From the NCBI GenBank assembly GCA_023422775.1, contig JAFAGM010000015.1, positions 1 through 37,775 of the forward strand: DNA of 37,775 nucleotides. The letters are read 5' to 3'. Below the pieces are notes generated by a model, which saw only the letters and a program-made list of their open reading frames with translations, ran no database searches and had not been told where the DNA came from. The stretch is from Pseudomonadota bacterium (lineage in GTDB: Bacteria; Pseudomonadota; Alphaproteobacteria; Rhizobiales; Xanthobacteraceae). Made by a program: the position numbers and the translations under genes. Every line of letters begins with the position of its first letter. Position 1 is the stretch's first letter. This document shows positions 31,649-37,775 of this stretch, piece by piece.

Positions 31649-32221
31649 TCACAGCAATGTCGCCTGATCGGGCGGATAGGTGATTTGCATGCCGTTCACG
31701 CGCGCGAACGCCGTGAGCTTGTGGGGCCGAGAGTCGGTCTCCGAAAATATGTCGATCACCGGGATGCCGCGCGTGATAAGCGCATCGGACACGAGCAAAC
31801 GATGGCAGCGCCAGGGCACGGCCTCGGCACACATGATCGCAACCCGCTTTTCACGGCTGAGATCAATGAGCGTTTCGAGCTCGCGCTCAAAGGCCTCCGT
31901 TTGCATGTAGTCGGCGTAGCCGCGAAAGCTTTCGTTGCGCCAACCCGTGTTGGGCGAGTCCTTGCGCGGACGCCGGAGGCCTCCGAGGCCCTGCAGATGG
32001 CAGTATTCGATGCCGGCTGAGCGAAGGCTGCCGGCCAGCGCCGGGCTTTCGAACTGCGGATTGCGGCGTGACCGGGGTATGGTGCGGATATCGACGAGGC
32101 GTTCAATGCCGCAGGATTTCAGCACCGCGATGAATCGGTCGATCGGCAAGGTCGAGTGTCCAACGGTGAAGATCGTGCCTTCGGGCCAGTGGGTTTGTTG
32201 CGGAGGTGGATAGCTATCCAT
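31649..32221 (-). CDS. DUF488 family protein
   Basis: A 190-residue cytoplasmic protein with the family's FTVGHSTLPIDRFIAVLK start, the LVDIRTIPRSRRNPQF strand, and the conserved ending VAIMCAEAVPWRCHRLLVSDAL with two cysteines that are typical of this family. Function not established. It converges on the DUF2945 gene. Confidence 0.9.
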   Translation of the reverse strand: MDSYPPPQQTHWPEGTIFTVGHSTLPIDRFIAVLKSCGIERLVDIRTIPRSRRNPQFESPALAGSLRSAGIEYCHLQGLGGLRRPRKDSPNTGWRNESFRGYADYMQTEAFERELETLIDLSREKRVAIMCAEAVPWRCHRLLVSDALITRGIPVIDIFSETDSRPHKLTAFARVNGMQITYPPDQATLL

Positions 32222-32331
32222 CGGTATGATCTCGCCGGGCGGAGGAGGCGGAGTCGACTATGGGTGCGGATACCATGGCTATTGTATTGGACATCTGAAA
32301 CATAGGTCGTGATAGCAACCGGAGAAGCCCG

Positions 32332-32523
32332 ATGACTCCAAGGGAACTTGCCGACGCGCTCGAAAGAATCGACGAGGAGGCCTTTGCCTCGATGCTGATC
32401 GAGTACGAGCTCAATCACGATGCGGGGCCGAGCGAGGTCAAGCGGATGATCATCGACGCGCTTCGCTTTTCGGACCGGCACGGGATGCAGGCACCACGTC
32501 CGCCGCTCGATGAAGCGGATTAG
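32332..32523 (+). CDS. Small hypothetical protein, 63 residues
   Basis: Sixty-three residues, mostly helical and acidic (MTPRELADALERIDEEAFASMLIEYELNHDAGPSEVKRM). ccggagaag lies seven bases before the ATG. Its stop codon overlaps the stop codon of the opposite-strand thioesterase remnant. No family recognised. Confidence 0.65.
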   Translation: MTPRELADALERIDEEAFASMLIEYELNHDAGPSEVKRMIIDALRFSDRHGMQAPRPPLDEAD

Positions 32524-32786
32524 GTCGCTCTATCACGGCCTGCGCCTGGCTTTGCTATCCTCTGAAGGTCGACCACCATCCGCTCGTGGGTGCCGCTACC
32601 GATCTCCTCGATTTCGTCACGGGCGGTCACCGCGAAGACGATGCGCCGGTCGTCCACCAGCGTAACCTCCGCCTCCGCCGTCACGCGCTGCCCGGCCGGC
32701 GTCGAAGTTTGAAAACGCCGATCTGCTCGCGACAATGTGACCGCAGCCACGCCCGACTTATAAGCATCCGTTGTGTGAGACGGCAC
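32520..32786 (-). pseudogene. Truncated thioesterase (FlK-like hotdog fold), N-terminus missing
   Basis: An 88-residue frame whose last 65 residues (STPAGQRVTAEAEVTLVDDRRIVFAVTARDEIEEIGSGTHERMVV) match the C-terminal half of FlK-like acyl-CoA thioesterases, which normally run to 130-140 residues. The expected N-terminal half, with its catalytic Thr/Glu, is missing; the first 20 residues look like chance coding and begin at a GTG without a ribosome site, directly after the tRNA terminator. Truncation at the tRNA gene suggests an old recombination or deletion. It might still be expressed as a fragment, but function is doubtful. Confidence 0.6.
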
Positions 32787-32802
32787 TGTGGGAAAAACCG
32801 GG

Positions 32803-32820
32803 AAGGGCTCAGAAACCCTT
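32803..32820 (-). terminator. Intrinsic terminator of tRNA-Val
   Basis: On the minus strand aagggtt pairs with the later gagccctt around a four-base loop, followed by cccgg and a run of five T (32797-32793). It begins eight bases after the tRNA 3' end. Confidence 0.6.
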
Positions 32821-32827
32821 TTAAAAA

Positions 32828-32902
32828 TGGTGGACGCACAAGGGATCGAACCTTGGACCTCTCCCGTGTGAAGGGAACGCTCTCCCGCTGAGCTATGCGT
32901 CC
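32828..32902 (-). tRNA. tRNA-Val (anticodon CAC)
   Basis: A 75-base tRNA with encoded CCA. The acceptor arm GGACGCA pairs with TGCGTCC; D stem GCTC/GAGC; anticodon stem TTCCC/GGGAG with loop TTCACAC, so the anticodon is CAC, reading GUG; T stem CAAGG/CCTTG with loop TTCGATC. All stems pair, with one G-U at the top of the anticodon stem. Confidence 0.97.
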
Positions 32903-33017
32903 GGGACTGACGGAAATACGAGCCCTGCCAGAGCCCGCGATTTACGAAGTACGGGCCCCTGGTGTCAAGCGATCACTCGGGCCGCTACATCGCGATTTCG
33001 CGCGGGACGGACCGGAA

Positions 33018-34307
33018 TTACGCCCCTTGCTGGCGGGCGCGGGAGGCGTGCGACTGCAGGGCGCGGATGCGTTCGGCCAGCGTGCCGCCGCCTTCCGGGG
33101 CGCCCATCGGCGGGGTTCCGGTGACATCGTTGGCCGGCTTTGCCGGCGCTTTCGGCGCGGCCGGTTCGGCGGCCAGCATGGCCTCGATCGTCGAATTCGG
33201 CCCTTCGAGCTGGATCGCGAGCTTGGCGACCTCGGCGGCGATGTCGTTGATGCGCTCGCGCAGCAGCGCGTTTTCCATCCGCTCGGTCTGCCAGGAGCTT
33301 TCGGCCTGCTGCTGGATCGTGTTGATCTCGCGCTGCAGTTTGGCGCGCTCGTCGCGGGCGGCGCGCAGCTGCTCCTCGACAGCGGCCTTCTCGCTGCGCA
33401 ATTTCTCCATCGCCGCCGAATTGCCGCCGCCCGACAAGGCTGCGACCTCGCTGCGCAAACCGGTCATGATGCGCTCGGCGGAAGCATTGGTCTGCTTGAG
33501 CTGATTGTTTTCGAACTCGCGTTCGGCCAGCAGCTTGCCCTGCTTGGCCAGCCGCGTTTCGAGATCGCTGACGCGGGTGCCCAGCATTTGCGCTTCCTTG
33601 ACCTGCACGATCAATTGCCGGTCGAGATCGGTGACGCGCTGGCTCAGGTCCTGGACGCGGCTGCGCGCTTCCGCCAGTTCGCGCGTCGCGTTCTCGGATT
33701 CGGCGCGCTCCTGCGCGAGCCGCGATTGCGTCGCCGAAAATTCCTTCTCGGCGTCGCCGACGCGGCCCTTGAGTTGCTCGATCTGCGTACGCACCGCGAT
33801 CAGTTCGACCTGGCGGCTGTCCGCCATCATCGAGCGGTCTGACAATTCGTGATTGATCTTGCCGAGTTCGGCCTGCTTGTCGTTCAGCGCCGCTTCGGCA
33901 CCGCGCAGCAGTTCGGTCTTGGCCGCGAACTCCTCCTCGGTGGCGCGCAGTTGCTCCTTCATTGCCTTCTCGCGCGCTTCGAGCGCGAAGATCGTGGCGT
34001 TCTTCTCGCCGAGTTCGATCTTCATGCGGTTGATGGCGTCGGTCTTCTTGCCGAGCTCGGCAAGCTGGCTGGTGGTCTTGTTCTTGAGCTGATCGACGCT
34101 CATTTCGAGGCGCCGCGCCGACATCGCGAATTCCGCGCGCAACTGATCCTTGTCTGCCTGGATTTCCGCCATCGACAACGGGGTCGCCGCTTCGAGCCGC
34201 CGGGTCGTCAGCCGGACTGCGCGGTTGTGCACCAGCGGCACGATCATCAGGCCAAACAGCATCGAGATCAGAAAACCGATCGCCAGATACATGATCGGTT
34301 CGATCAT
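33018..34307 (-). CDS. Membrane-anchored long coiled-coil protein
   Basis: A 429-residue protein with one N-terminal membrane helix (about residues 5-26, IMYLAIGFLISMLFGLMIVPLV) and then about 320 residues of continuous heptad-rich coiled coil, Glu/Lys/Ala/Leu-rich with many LAE and RAE steps. The C-terminal 60 residues are Pro/Ala-rich and end in a short helix ERIRALQSHASRARQQ. This is the layout of scaffolding or cell-envelope organiser proteins; similar alphaproteobacterial proteins are annotated only as hypothetical. Alone on its strand; tRNA-Val follows it downstream. Confidence 0.85.
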   Translation of the reverse strand: MIEPIMYLAIGFLISMLFGLMIVPLVHNRAVRLTTRRLEAATPLSMAEIQADKDQLRAEFAMSARRLEMSVDQLKNKTTSQLAELGKKTDAINRMKIELGEKNATIFALEAREKAMKEQLRATEEEFAAKTELLRGAEAALNDKQAELGKINHELSDRSMMADSRQVELIAVRTQIEQLKGRVGDAEKEFSATQSRLAQERAESENATRELAEARSRVQDLSQRVTDLDRQLIVQVKEAQMLGTRVSDLETRLAKQGKLLAEREFENNQLKQTNASAERIMTGLRSEVAALSGGGNSAAMEKLRSEKAAVEEQLRAARDERAKLQREINTIQQQAESSWQTERMENALLRERINDIAAEVAKLAIQLEGPNSTIEAMLAAEPAAPKAPAKPANDVTGTPPMGAPEGGGTLAERIRALQSHASRARQQGA

Positions 34308-34477
34308 GGACGGTTACTCCATGCCAGACGGGAATTGTTCATCACAATGCCATGGCGGACCGGGACAATGCCAGCCCGACAGCGCATTATGCTCAACGCG
34401 GCCGGCAATATGCGCGCTTTTTTTTCGAGCATGGTCTCCGCGCAACGCATCCCACGCTGGTCGCAGGAGAGCGGAGA

Positions 34478-35155
34478 TCAGAACGGGTTCCAGGTCGCGC
34501 GCGGGGTGAATTTGAGATAGCCGACGTTGGCGCCCAGCCGCAGTCCGATGCCGGAGCGGATCGGCACCAGCACGATGTTGTTGGCGGTGAGCGCGGTCAT
34601 GCCGAAGCCGCCGACGATATAGGCAGAGCCGTCGATGCCGACGAAGCGCTGATAGATCGCAGCGGTGGCGGGCAGGTTGTAGACCAGCGTCATGGTGCGC
34701 GCGCCGTCGCCGCCCCAGTCGAAGCCGACTGACGGTCCCTGCCAGTAGACCCGGAGGTCGCCGGCGTTCTTGGTGTAGAGCGTGCCTTCGCCGTAGCGCA
34801 GACCCGCGACAAAGGCGCCGCTGCCCTCTTCGCCGAGCACGTAACCGTTCGGAAGTCCCCATTGGCTGACCGCGCGCTCGATGATGGAGGCGAGGCCCCG
34901 CGAGACGTTGCCGAAGAACTTGTGGCCCGCCGAGACCAGTTCATCCGGACCGAACGTCTCCGGCCCCGCCTGGCGTTGCGGCGGCGGATAAGGTGCCGGA
35001 TGCGGCTGCTGGTAGGGCGCCTGCTGCGGCGGCGGATAGGGGGCCGCCTGCGGTTGCTGATACGGCGCCTGTTGCGGCTGCTGCGCCGAAACCTGCGCGG
35101 TCCAGCACATCAGCGCAGTGACAGTCACCGCGGCAAGGCGTGAAGCAAACGTCAT
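34478..35155 (-). CDS. eipA: EipA-like envelope integrity protein (DUF1134)
   Basis: A 225-residue periplasmic beta-barrel-fold protein of the DUF1134 family, whose Brucella member EipA is needed for envelope integrity. I choose ATG 35155, which gives the signal peptide MTFASRLAAVTVTALMCWTAQVSA; the frame is open to 35266 but without a leader-like sequence. After it comes a Pro/Gln repeat stretch (QQAPYQQPQAAPYPPP), then the DUF1134 domain: ERAVSQWGLPNGYVLGEE, GEGTLYTKNAG, FDWGGDGARTM, VGGFGMTALTANNIVLVPIRSGIGLRLGANVGYLK. It lies upstream of the coiled-coil protein gene on the same strand. Confidence 0.88.
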   Translation of the reverse strand: MTFASRLAAVTVTALMCWTAQVSAQQPQQAPYQQPQAAPYPPPQQAPYQQPHPAPYPPPQRQAGPETFGPDELVSAGHKFFGNVSRGLASIIERAVSQWGLPNGYVLGEEGSGAFVAGLRYGEGTLYTKNAGDLRVYWQGPSVGFDWGGDGARTMTLVYNLPATAAIYQRFVGIDGSAYIVGGFGMTALTANNIVLVPIRSGIGLRLGANVGYLKFTPRATWNPF

Positions 35156-35250
35156 GAAAGAACCTCTGGCATCGAAAATTCTGGCCGCCGCCTTAACCTG
35201 ACGCCAACAAGCTGGCTCTAGGTTGCGTCCAGTGACCCCTTCGACTCGCA

Positions 35251-35775
35251 ATGTTATCGGCATCAACTATGACGGCACAACGGCAGGAAAGATATGGCTC
35301 GCGCCTCGGAAAGGCCGCTTTTGGTTTAATTGCAAGCTTTTTTGTCGCCCTCAGCCTTGATTTTGCCGCGCAGGCGGCAACCACCGAGCGCGTGGTCGTC
35401 AACCGCTATTCCGGCCTCGCCATCGAGGGCTTCGACCCCGTCGCCTATTTCACCGAATCGCGGCCAATGCGTGGGCTACCTGACTTCGAGGCCCGCGAAG
35501 CGGGCGCCGTCTGGCGTTTCCGCAACGAGGGTAACCGCGCCTCCTTCGTCGCGCATCCGGAAATCTACGGGCCCCAGTTCGGCGGCTATGATCCGGTCGA
35601 TCTGGGGCGGGGCGTGACCTACGCCGGCAGCCCGCGCTTCTGGGCCATCGCCGACCAGCGGCTCTATCTGTTCGGTCGCGAGGAAAACCGCGATGCGTTC
35701 GCCGCCAACCCCGCGCATTTCCTGAAAGATGCGGCCGTGCGCTGGCCGGCCCTCGAGCAAGGTTTGGCGCAGTAG
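35251..35775 (+). CDS. YHS-domain exported protein
   Basis: A 174-residue periplasmic protein. The N-terminus has a signal peptide (about residues 20-43, LGKAAFGLIASFFVALSLDFAAQAA). The body is a YHS domain: GFDPVAYFTESRPMRG, VWRFRNEGNRASFVAHPEIYGPQFGGYDP, with the following FWAIADQRLYLFGREENRDAF. YHS domains bind heavy metals in some proteins; here the usual cysteines are missing, so metal binding is unproven. A second ATG at 35269 is equally possible. It converges on cysQ with adjoining stop codons. Confidence 0.85.
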   Translation: MLSASTMTAQRQERYGSRLGKAAFGLIASFFVALSLDFAAQAATTERVVVNRYSGLAIEGFDPVAYFTESRPMRGLPDFEAREAGAVWRFRNEGNRASFVAHPEIYGPQFGGYDPVDLGRGVTYAGSPRFWAIADQRLYLFGREENRDAFAANPAHFLKDAAVRWPALEQGLAQ

Positions 35776-36600
35776 TCAGGGCGCCGCGTTCGGGTCGCCC
35801 CAGGCGATGAACTCGGGAACGATGAAGTCGCGTCGTATGCCGCCAAAACGCAGCGCGCCGCCGTTCGCATCCGTGATTTTGCCGCCGGCGGCCGTAACCA
35901 GCGCGTGTCCGGCCGCCACGTCCCATTCGGAGGTCGGCGAAAGGCGCGGATAGATATCGACCCCGCCTTCCGCCACACGGCCGAACTTGACGGCCGAACC
36001 GAGCTCGGAGCGCACGGCGTGGGGTCGTGCGGCAATGAAGGCCTCGGTCCGGGCATCGCCATGCAGGCGGCTGACCGCCACGGTCCATGGCTGGCCGCGC
36101 GGCGGGCAGGGCCGGGTACGAATCGGCTCGATCAGCGGCTTGCCCGTGCGAAGCGTCAGCCGCTCCGCCCCGCGGCCGACGATGCCGCGCCAGATCAGCC
36201 CGAGTGCAGGCGCGCTGACGATGCCGAGCAGCGGCACCCCGCGGGTTATCAGCGCGAGGTTGACGGTGAATTCGTTGCGTCCGGCGACGAATTCCTTGGT
36301 GCCGTCGAGCGGATCGACCAGGAAAAAGCTGTCCTTATAGGGCAGCGCGGCATGCTGGGTGCGCTCTTCCGACAGCGAAGGTACGTTCGGGGCCAGGCGC
36401 GCAAGGCCTGCGGCGATGATGCTGTCGGCCGCCAGATCCGCCTCCGTTACCGGCGATCCGTCGGTTTTGCCGTCGATCTTCATGGCGGAACGGTTCACGG
36501 CAAGGATGGCGGCGCCGGCGCGGGTCACGATTTCGGTGAGCGGTTCGATCAGTTCCGCGGCGGCGTCGCGGTCGAAGGTGGGCGGTCGTGCCTCATTCAT
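35776..36600 (-). CDS. cysQ: 3'(2'),5'-bisphosphate nucleotidase CysQ
   Basis: A 274-residue Mg-dependent phosphatase of the inositol-monophosphatase superfamily that removes 3'-phosphoadenosine 5'-phosphate from sulfate assimilation. Metal-binding signature DPLDGTKEF is at about residues 96-104, preceded by the SEE/SEERT motif, and the second signature SEWDVAAGHAL is near 224. Length is normal. Confidence 0.93.
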   Translation of the reverse strand: MNEARPPTFDRDAAAELIEPLTEIVTRAGAAILAVNRSAMKIDGKTDGSPVTEADLAADSIIAAGLARLAPNVPSLSEERTQHAALPYKDSFFLVDPLDGTKEFVAGRNEFTVNLALITRGVPLLGIVSAPALGLIWRGIVGRGAERLTLRTGKPLIEPIRTRPCPPRGQPWTVAVSRLHGDARTEAFIAARPHAVRSELGSAVKFGRVAEGGVDIYPRLSPTSEWDVAAGHALVTAAGGKITDANGGALRFGGIRRDFIVPEFIAWGDPNAAP

Positions 36601-36747
36601 GAGCTGGGCCCATTTGCTGTTCGTCCTGCCTTACCATTGCCGCCCCGTGCTGGCAGCACGCGGCTGCGCAGTGTATCAAACCATCGAGCATGCGTGATTC
36701 GTAACTGTCCGCCAGGAACTTCGGAATCGGCGGCTTTCCAGGAACAT

Positions 36748-37398
36748 ATGATGTCTGGCACTTCGTCTCCCGGTCCGGCTCCCGACGCCCTCGAGCTTGC
36801 GGCGTTATTGTGTTCGCGCGTCTGTCACGATCTCATCAGCCCGGTGGGCGCGATCGTCAATGGGCTTGAGGTCCTTGACGACAACCCGAAGCCTGAAGAT
36901 CGCGATTTCGCGCTCGACCTGATCCGCAAGAGCGCCAAGACCGCTTCGGCGCGGTTGCAGTTCTGCCGCCTGGCGTTCGGCGCGGCGGGGTCGGCGGGCG
37001 CGCAGATCGATCTGGGCGACGCGCAGACCATGGCGCGCGGCCACATCGAGGACGGCAAGATCACCCTCGCCTGGAATCTGCCGCGGCTGCTGCTGCCGAA
37101 GAATCGCGTCAAGCTGCTGTTGAACATGCTGATCATCGCACAGCAGACCATTCCGCGCGGCGGTACGCTCACGATCGATCCGATCGGCGACGGCGAGACC
37201 ATGAGCTTTCGCGTCACGTCCACCGGACTGAACGCCCGCCTGCCGCAGAACATCGCCGACCTCCTGAGCGCGGGTTCGACGGCCTCCGTCGATGCGCATG
37301 CGGTGCAGCCTCATTATACGCGGCTGTTGGCCGAGGCCTGCGGGCTGAGCGTGACGCTCGCGCTCGACGGGGAAAAGGTGGTCGTCACGGCGGCATGA
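36748..37398 (+). CDS. chpT: Histidine phosphotransferase ChpT
   Basis: A 216-residue dimeric phosphotransferase that passes phosphate from the CckA kinase to CtrA and CpdR in alphaproteobacterial cell-cycle control. The helical hairpin carries the phospho-acceptor His27 in LLCSRVCHDLISPVGAIVNGLEVL, followed by a degenerate ATPase-like domain without a nucleotide loop. ATG 36748 and ATG 36751 are both usable with agga ahead. It is adjacent to cheA, and a CtrA-like box lies between them. Confidence 0.93.
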   Translation: MMSGTSSPGPAPDALELAALLCSRVCHDLISPVGAIVNGLEVLDDNPKPEDRDFALDLIRKSAKTASARLQFCRLAFGAAGSAGAQIDLGDAQTMARGHIEDGKITLAWNLPRLLLPKNRVKLLLNMLIIAQQTIPRGGTLTIDPIGDGETMSFRVTSTGLNARLPQNIADLLSAGSTASVDAHAVQPHYTRLLAEACGLSVTLALDGEKVVVTAA

Positions 37399-37419
37399 GC
37401 GCCTTCCGGGCGCGAATCC

Positions 37420-37441
37420 TGATCGCGCTTAAGCGCGATCA
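37420..37441. repeat. Perfect 22-bp palindrome after chpT
   Basis: tgatcgcgcttaagcgcgatca (37420-37441) is fully self-complementary and lies about 20 bases after the chpT stop. In RNA it would form a tight hairpin; no T-run follows. It may end chpT transcription or be a dispersed palindrome of the kind common in these genomes. Confidence 0.7.
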
Positions 37442-37444
37442 TGG

Positions 37445-37460
37445 TTAACCAAAGGTTGAC
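37445..37460 (+). promoter_or_regulatory. CtrA-like box before cheA
   Basis: TTAA-N7-TTGAC at 37445-37460 differs by one base from the CtrA consensus TTAA-N7-TTAAC. It is about 155 bases upstream of the cheA start. Confidence 0.45.
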
Positions 37461-37615
37461 AAGTGGCGGCTGAATTCAATGCCGCCGCCTTATCTCTTTG
37501 TTGAGCCCGTTCTTTTCCATTTGCTCAACCAATATTAAACGGTTTGCCTACAAGCTGGCCTCGTTCCGTAAGGCGCGTCGATGTCGCGTGCCGGTGCGTG
37601 CGAAGGCCAGTTTCC

Positions 37616-37775
37616 ATGGATGATCTATTACGCGAGTTTTTGACCGAGACCAGCGAGAGCCTGGACACGGTCGACAATCAGTTGGTGCGGTTCGAGCAGG
37701 ACCCGAGCGACGCGAAGATTCTGGATAACATCTTCCGCCTGGTCCACACCATCAAGGGCACCTGCGGCTTCCTGG
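37616..37775 (+). CDS. cheA: Chemotaxis histidine kinase CheA, N-terminal part, partial
   Basis: The first 53 codons of a CheA-type kinase run off the window end. The N-terminal HPt domain is clear: MDDLLREFLTETSESLDTVDNQLVRFEQ, then the phosphorylated His44 in RLVHTIKGTCGF. CheA transfers phosphate to CheY in flagellar chemotaxis. The catalytic part is beyond the window. Confidence 0.95.
   Translation, partial: MDDLLREFLTETSESLDTVDNQLVRFEQDPSDAKILDNIFRLVHTIKGTCGFL

Noticed and set aside
1..37775. CRISPR array, transposase or integrase genes, prophage structural genes
   Set aside because: No regularly spaced repeats, transposase or integrase motifs, or phage genes seen; the HK97-fold gene is a cellular encapsulin next to its cargo.

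Overview
The window (37,775 bp, high G+C) looks like chromosome from an alphaproteobacterium of the Bradyrhizobium / Rhodopseudomonas group. Pointers are a clade-I nosRZDFYLX denitrification operon, chpT next to cheA, an EipA/DUF1134 protein, a ferritin/Crp-Fnr/stress-protein cluster, GGAAC-N16/17-CGTT promoters of the EcfG type, and Rhizobiales-type dispersed palindromic repeats. The genus is an inference from gene content; no rRNA is present.

Layout. 1-5.6 kb: the end of an isovaleryl-CoA dehydrogenase gene, a LysR regulator, a DUF2927 exported protein, an L,D-transpeptidase, a thiamine-diphosphate enzyme and a PD-(D/E)xK-like protein. 5.6-13.6 kb: small stress-type genes, a Cys-rich protein, phosphoketolase (xfp), a CBS-domain protein, a universal stress protein with two tiny membrane proteins, a rubrerythrin-like ferritin and a cysteine-free Crp/Fnr regulator. 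This block reads as a low-oxygen/general-stress island. 13.6-23.2 kb: the nos operon, ending with a small c-type cytochrome. NosX is the likely flavin transferase for NosR; NosD, NosF, NosY and NosL serve copper-centre maturation of NosZ. 23.2-24.4 kb: a lower-quality patch with a response-regulator remnant and an unrecognised gene carrying 18-bp tandem repeats.

24.4-31.6 kb: a proteostasis and oxidative-stress region. On the minus strand lie a DyP peroxidase with an encapsulin-targeting tail, its encapsulin shell, an unrecognised 64-residue protein, Hsp20 and Lon. Facing away on the plus strand are a CbpA-type DnaJ, its modulator CbpM and two small proteins, one of them DUF2945. 31.6-37.8 kb: a DUF488 protein, a small gene, a truncated thioesterase beside tRNA-Val(CAC), a membrane-anchored coiled-coil protein, EipA, a YHS protein, CysQ, ChpT and the start of CheA with a CtrA-like box ahead of it.

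The most notable system is the encapsulin-DyP nanocompartment physically linked to Hsp20-Lon and to a small unknown protein, with a divergent co-chaperone operon. Next are the cysteine-free Crp/Fnr protein with an altered recognition helix at the nos promoter, two exact EcfG-type promoters, and several genes too short or broken for routine annotation.
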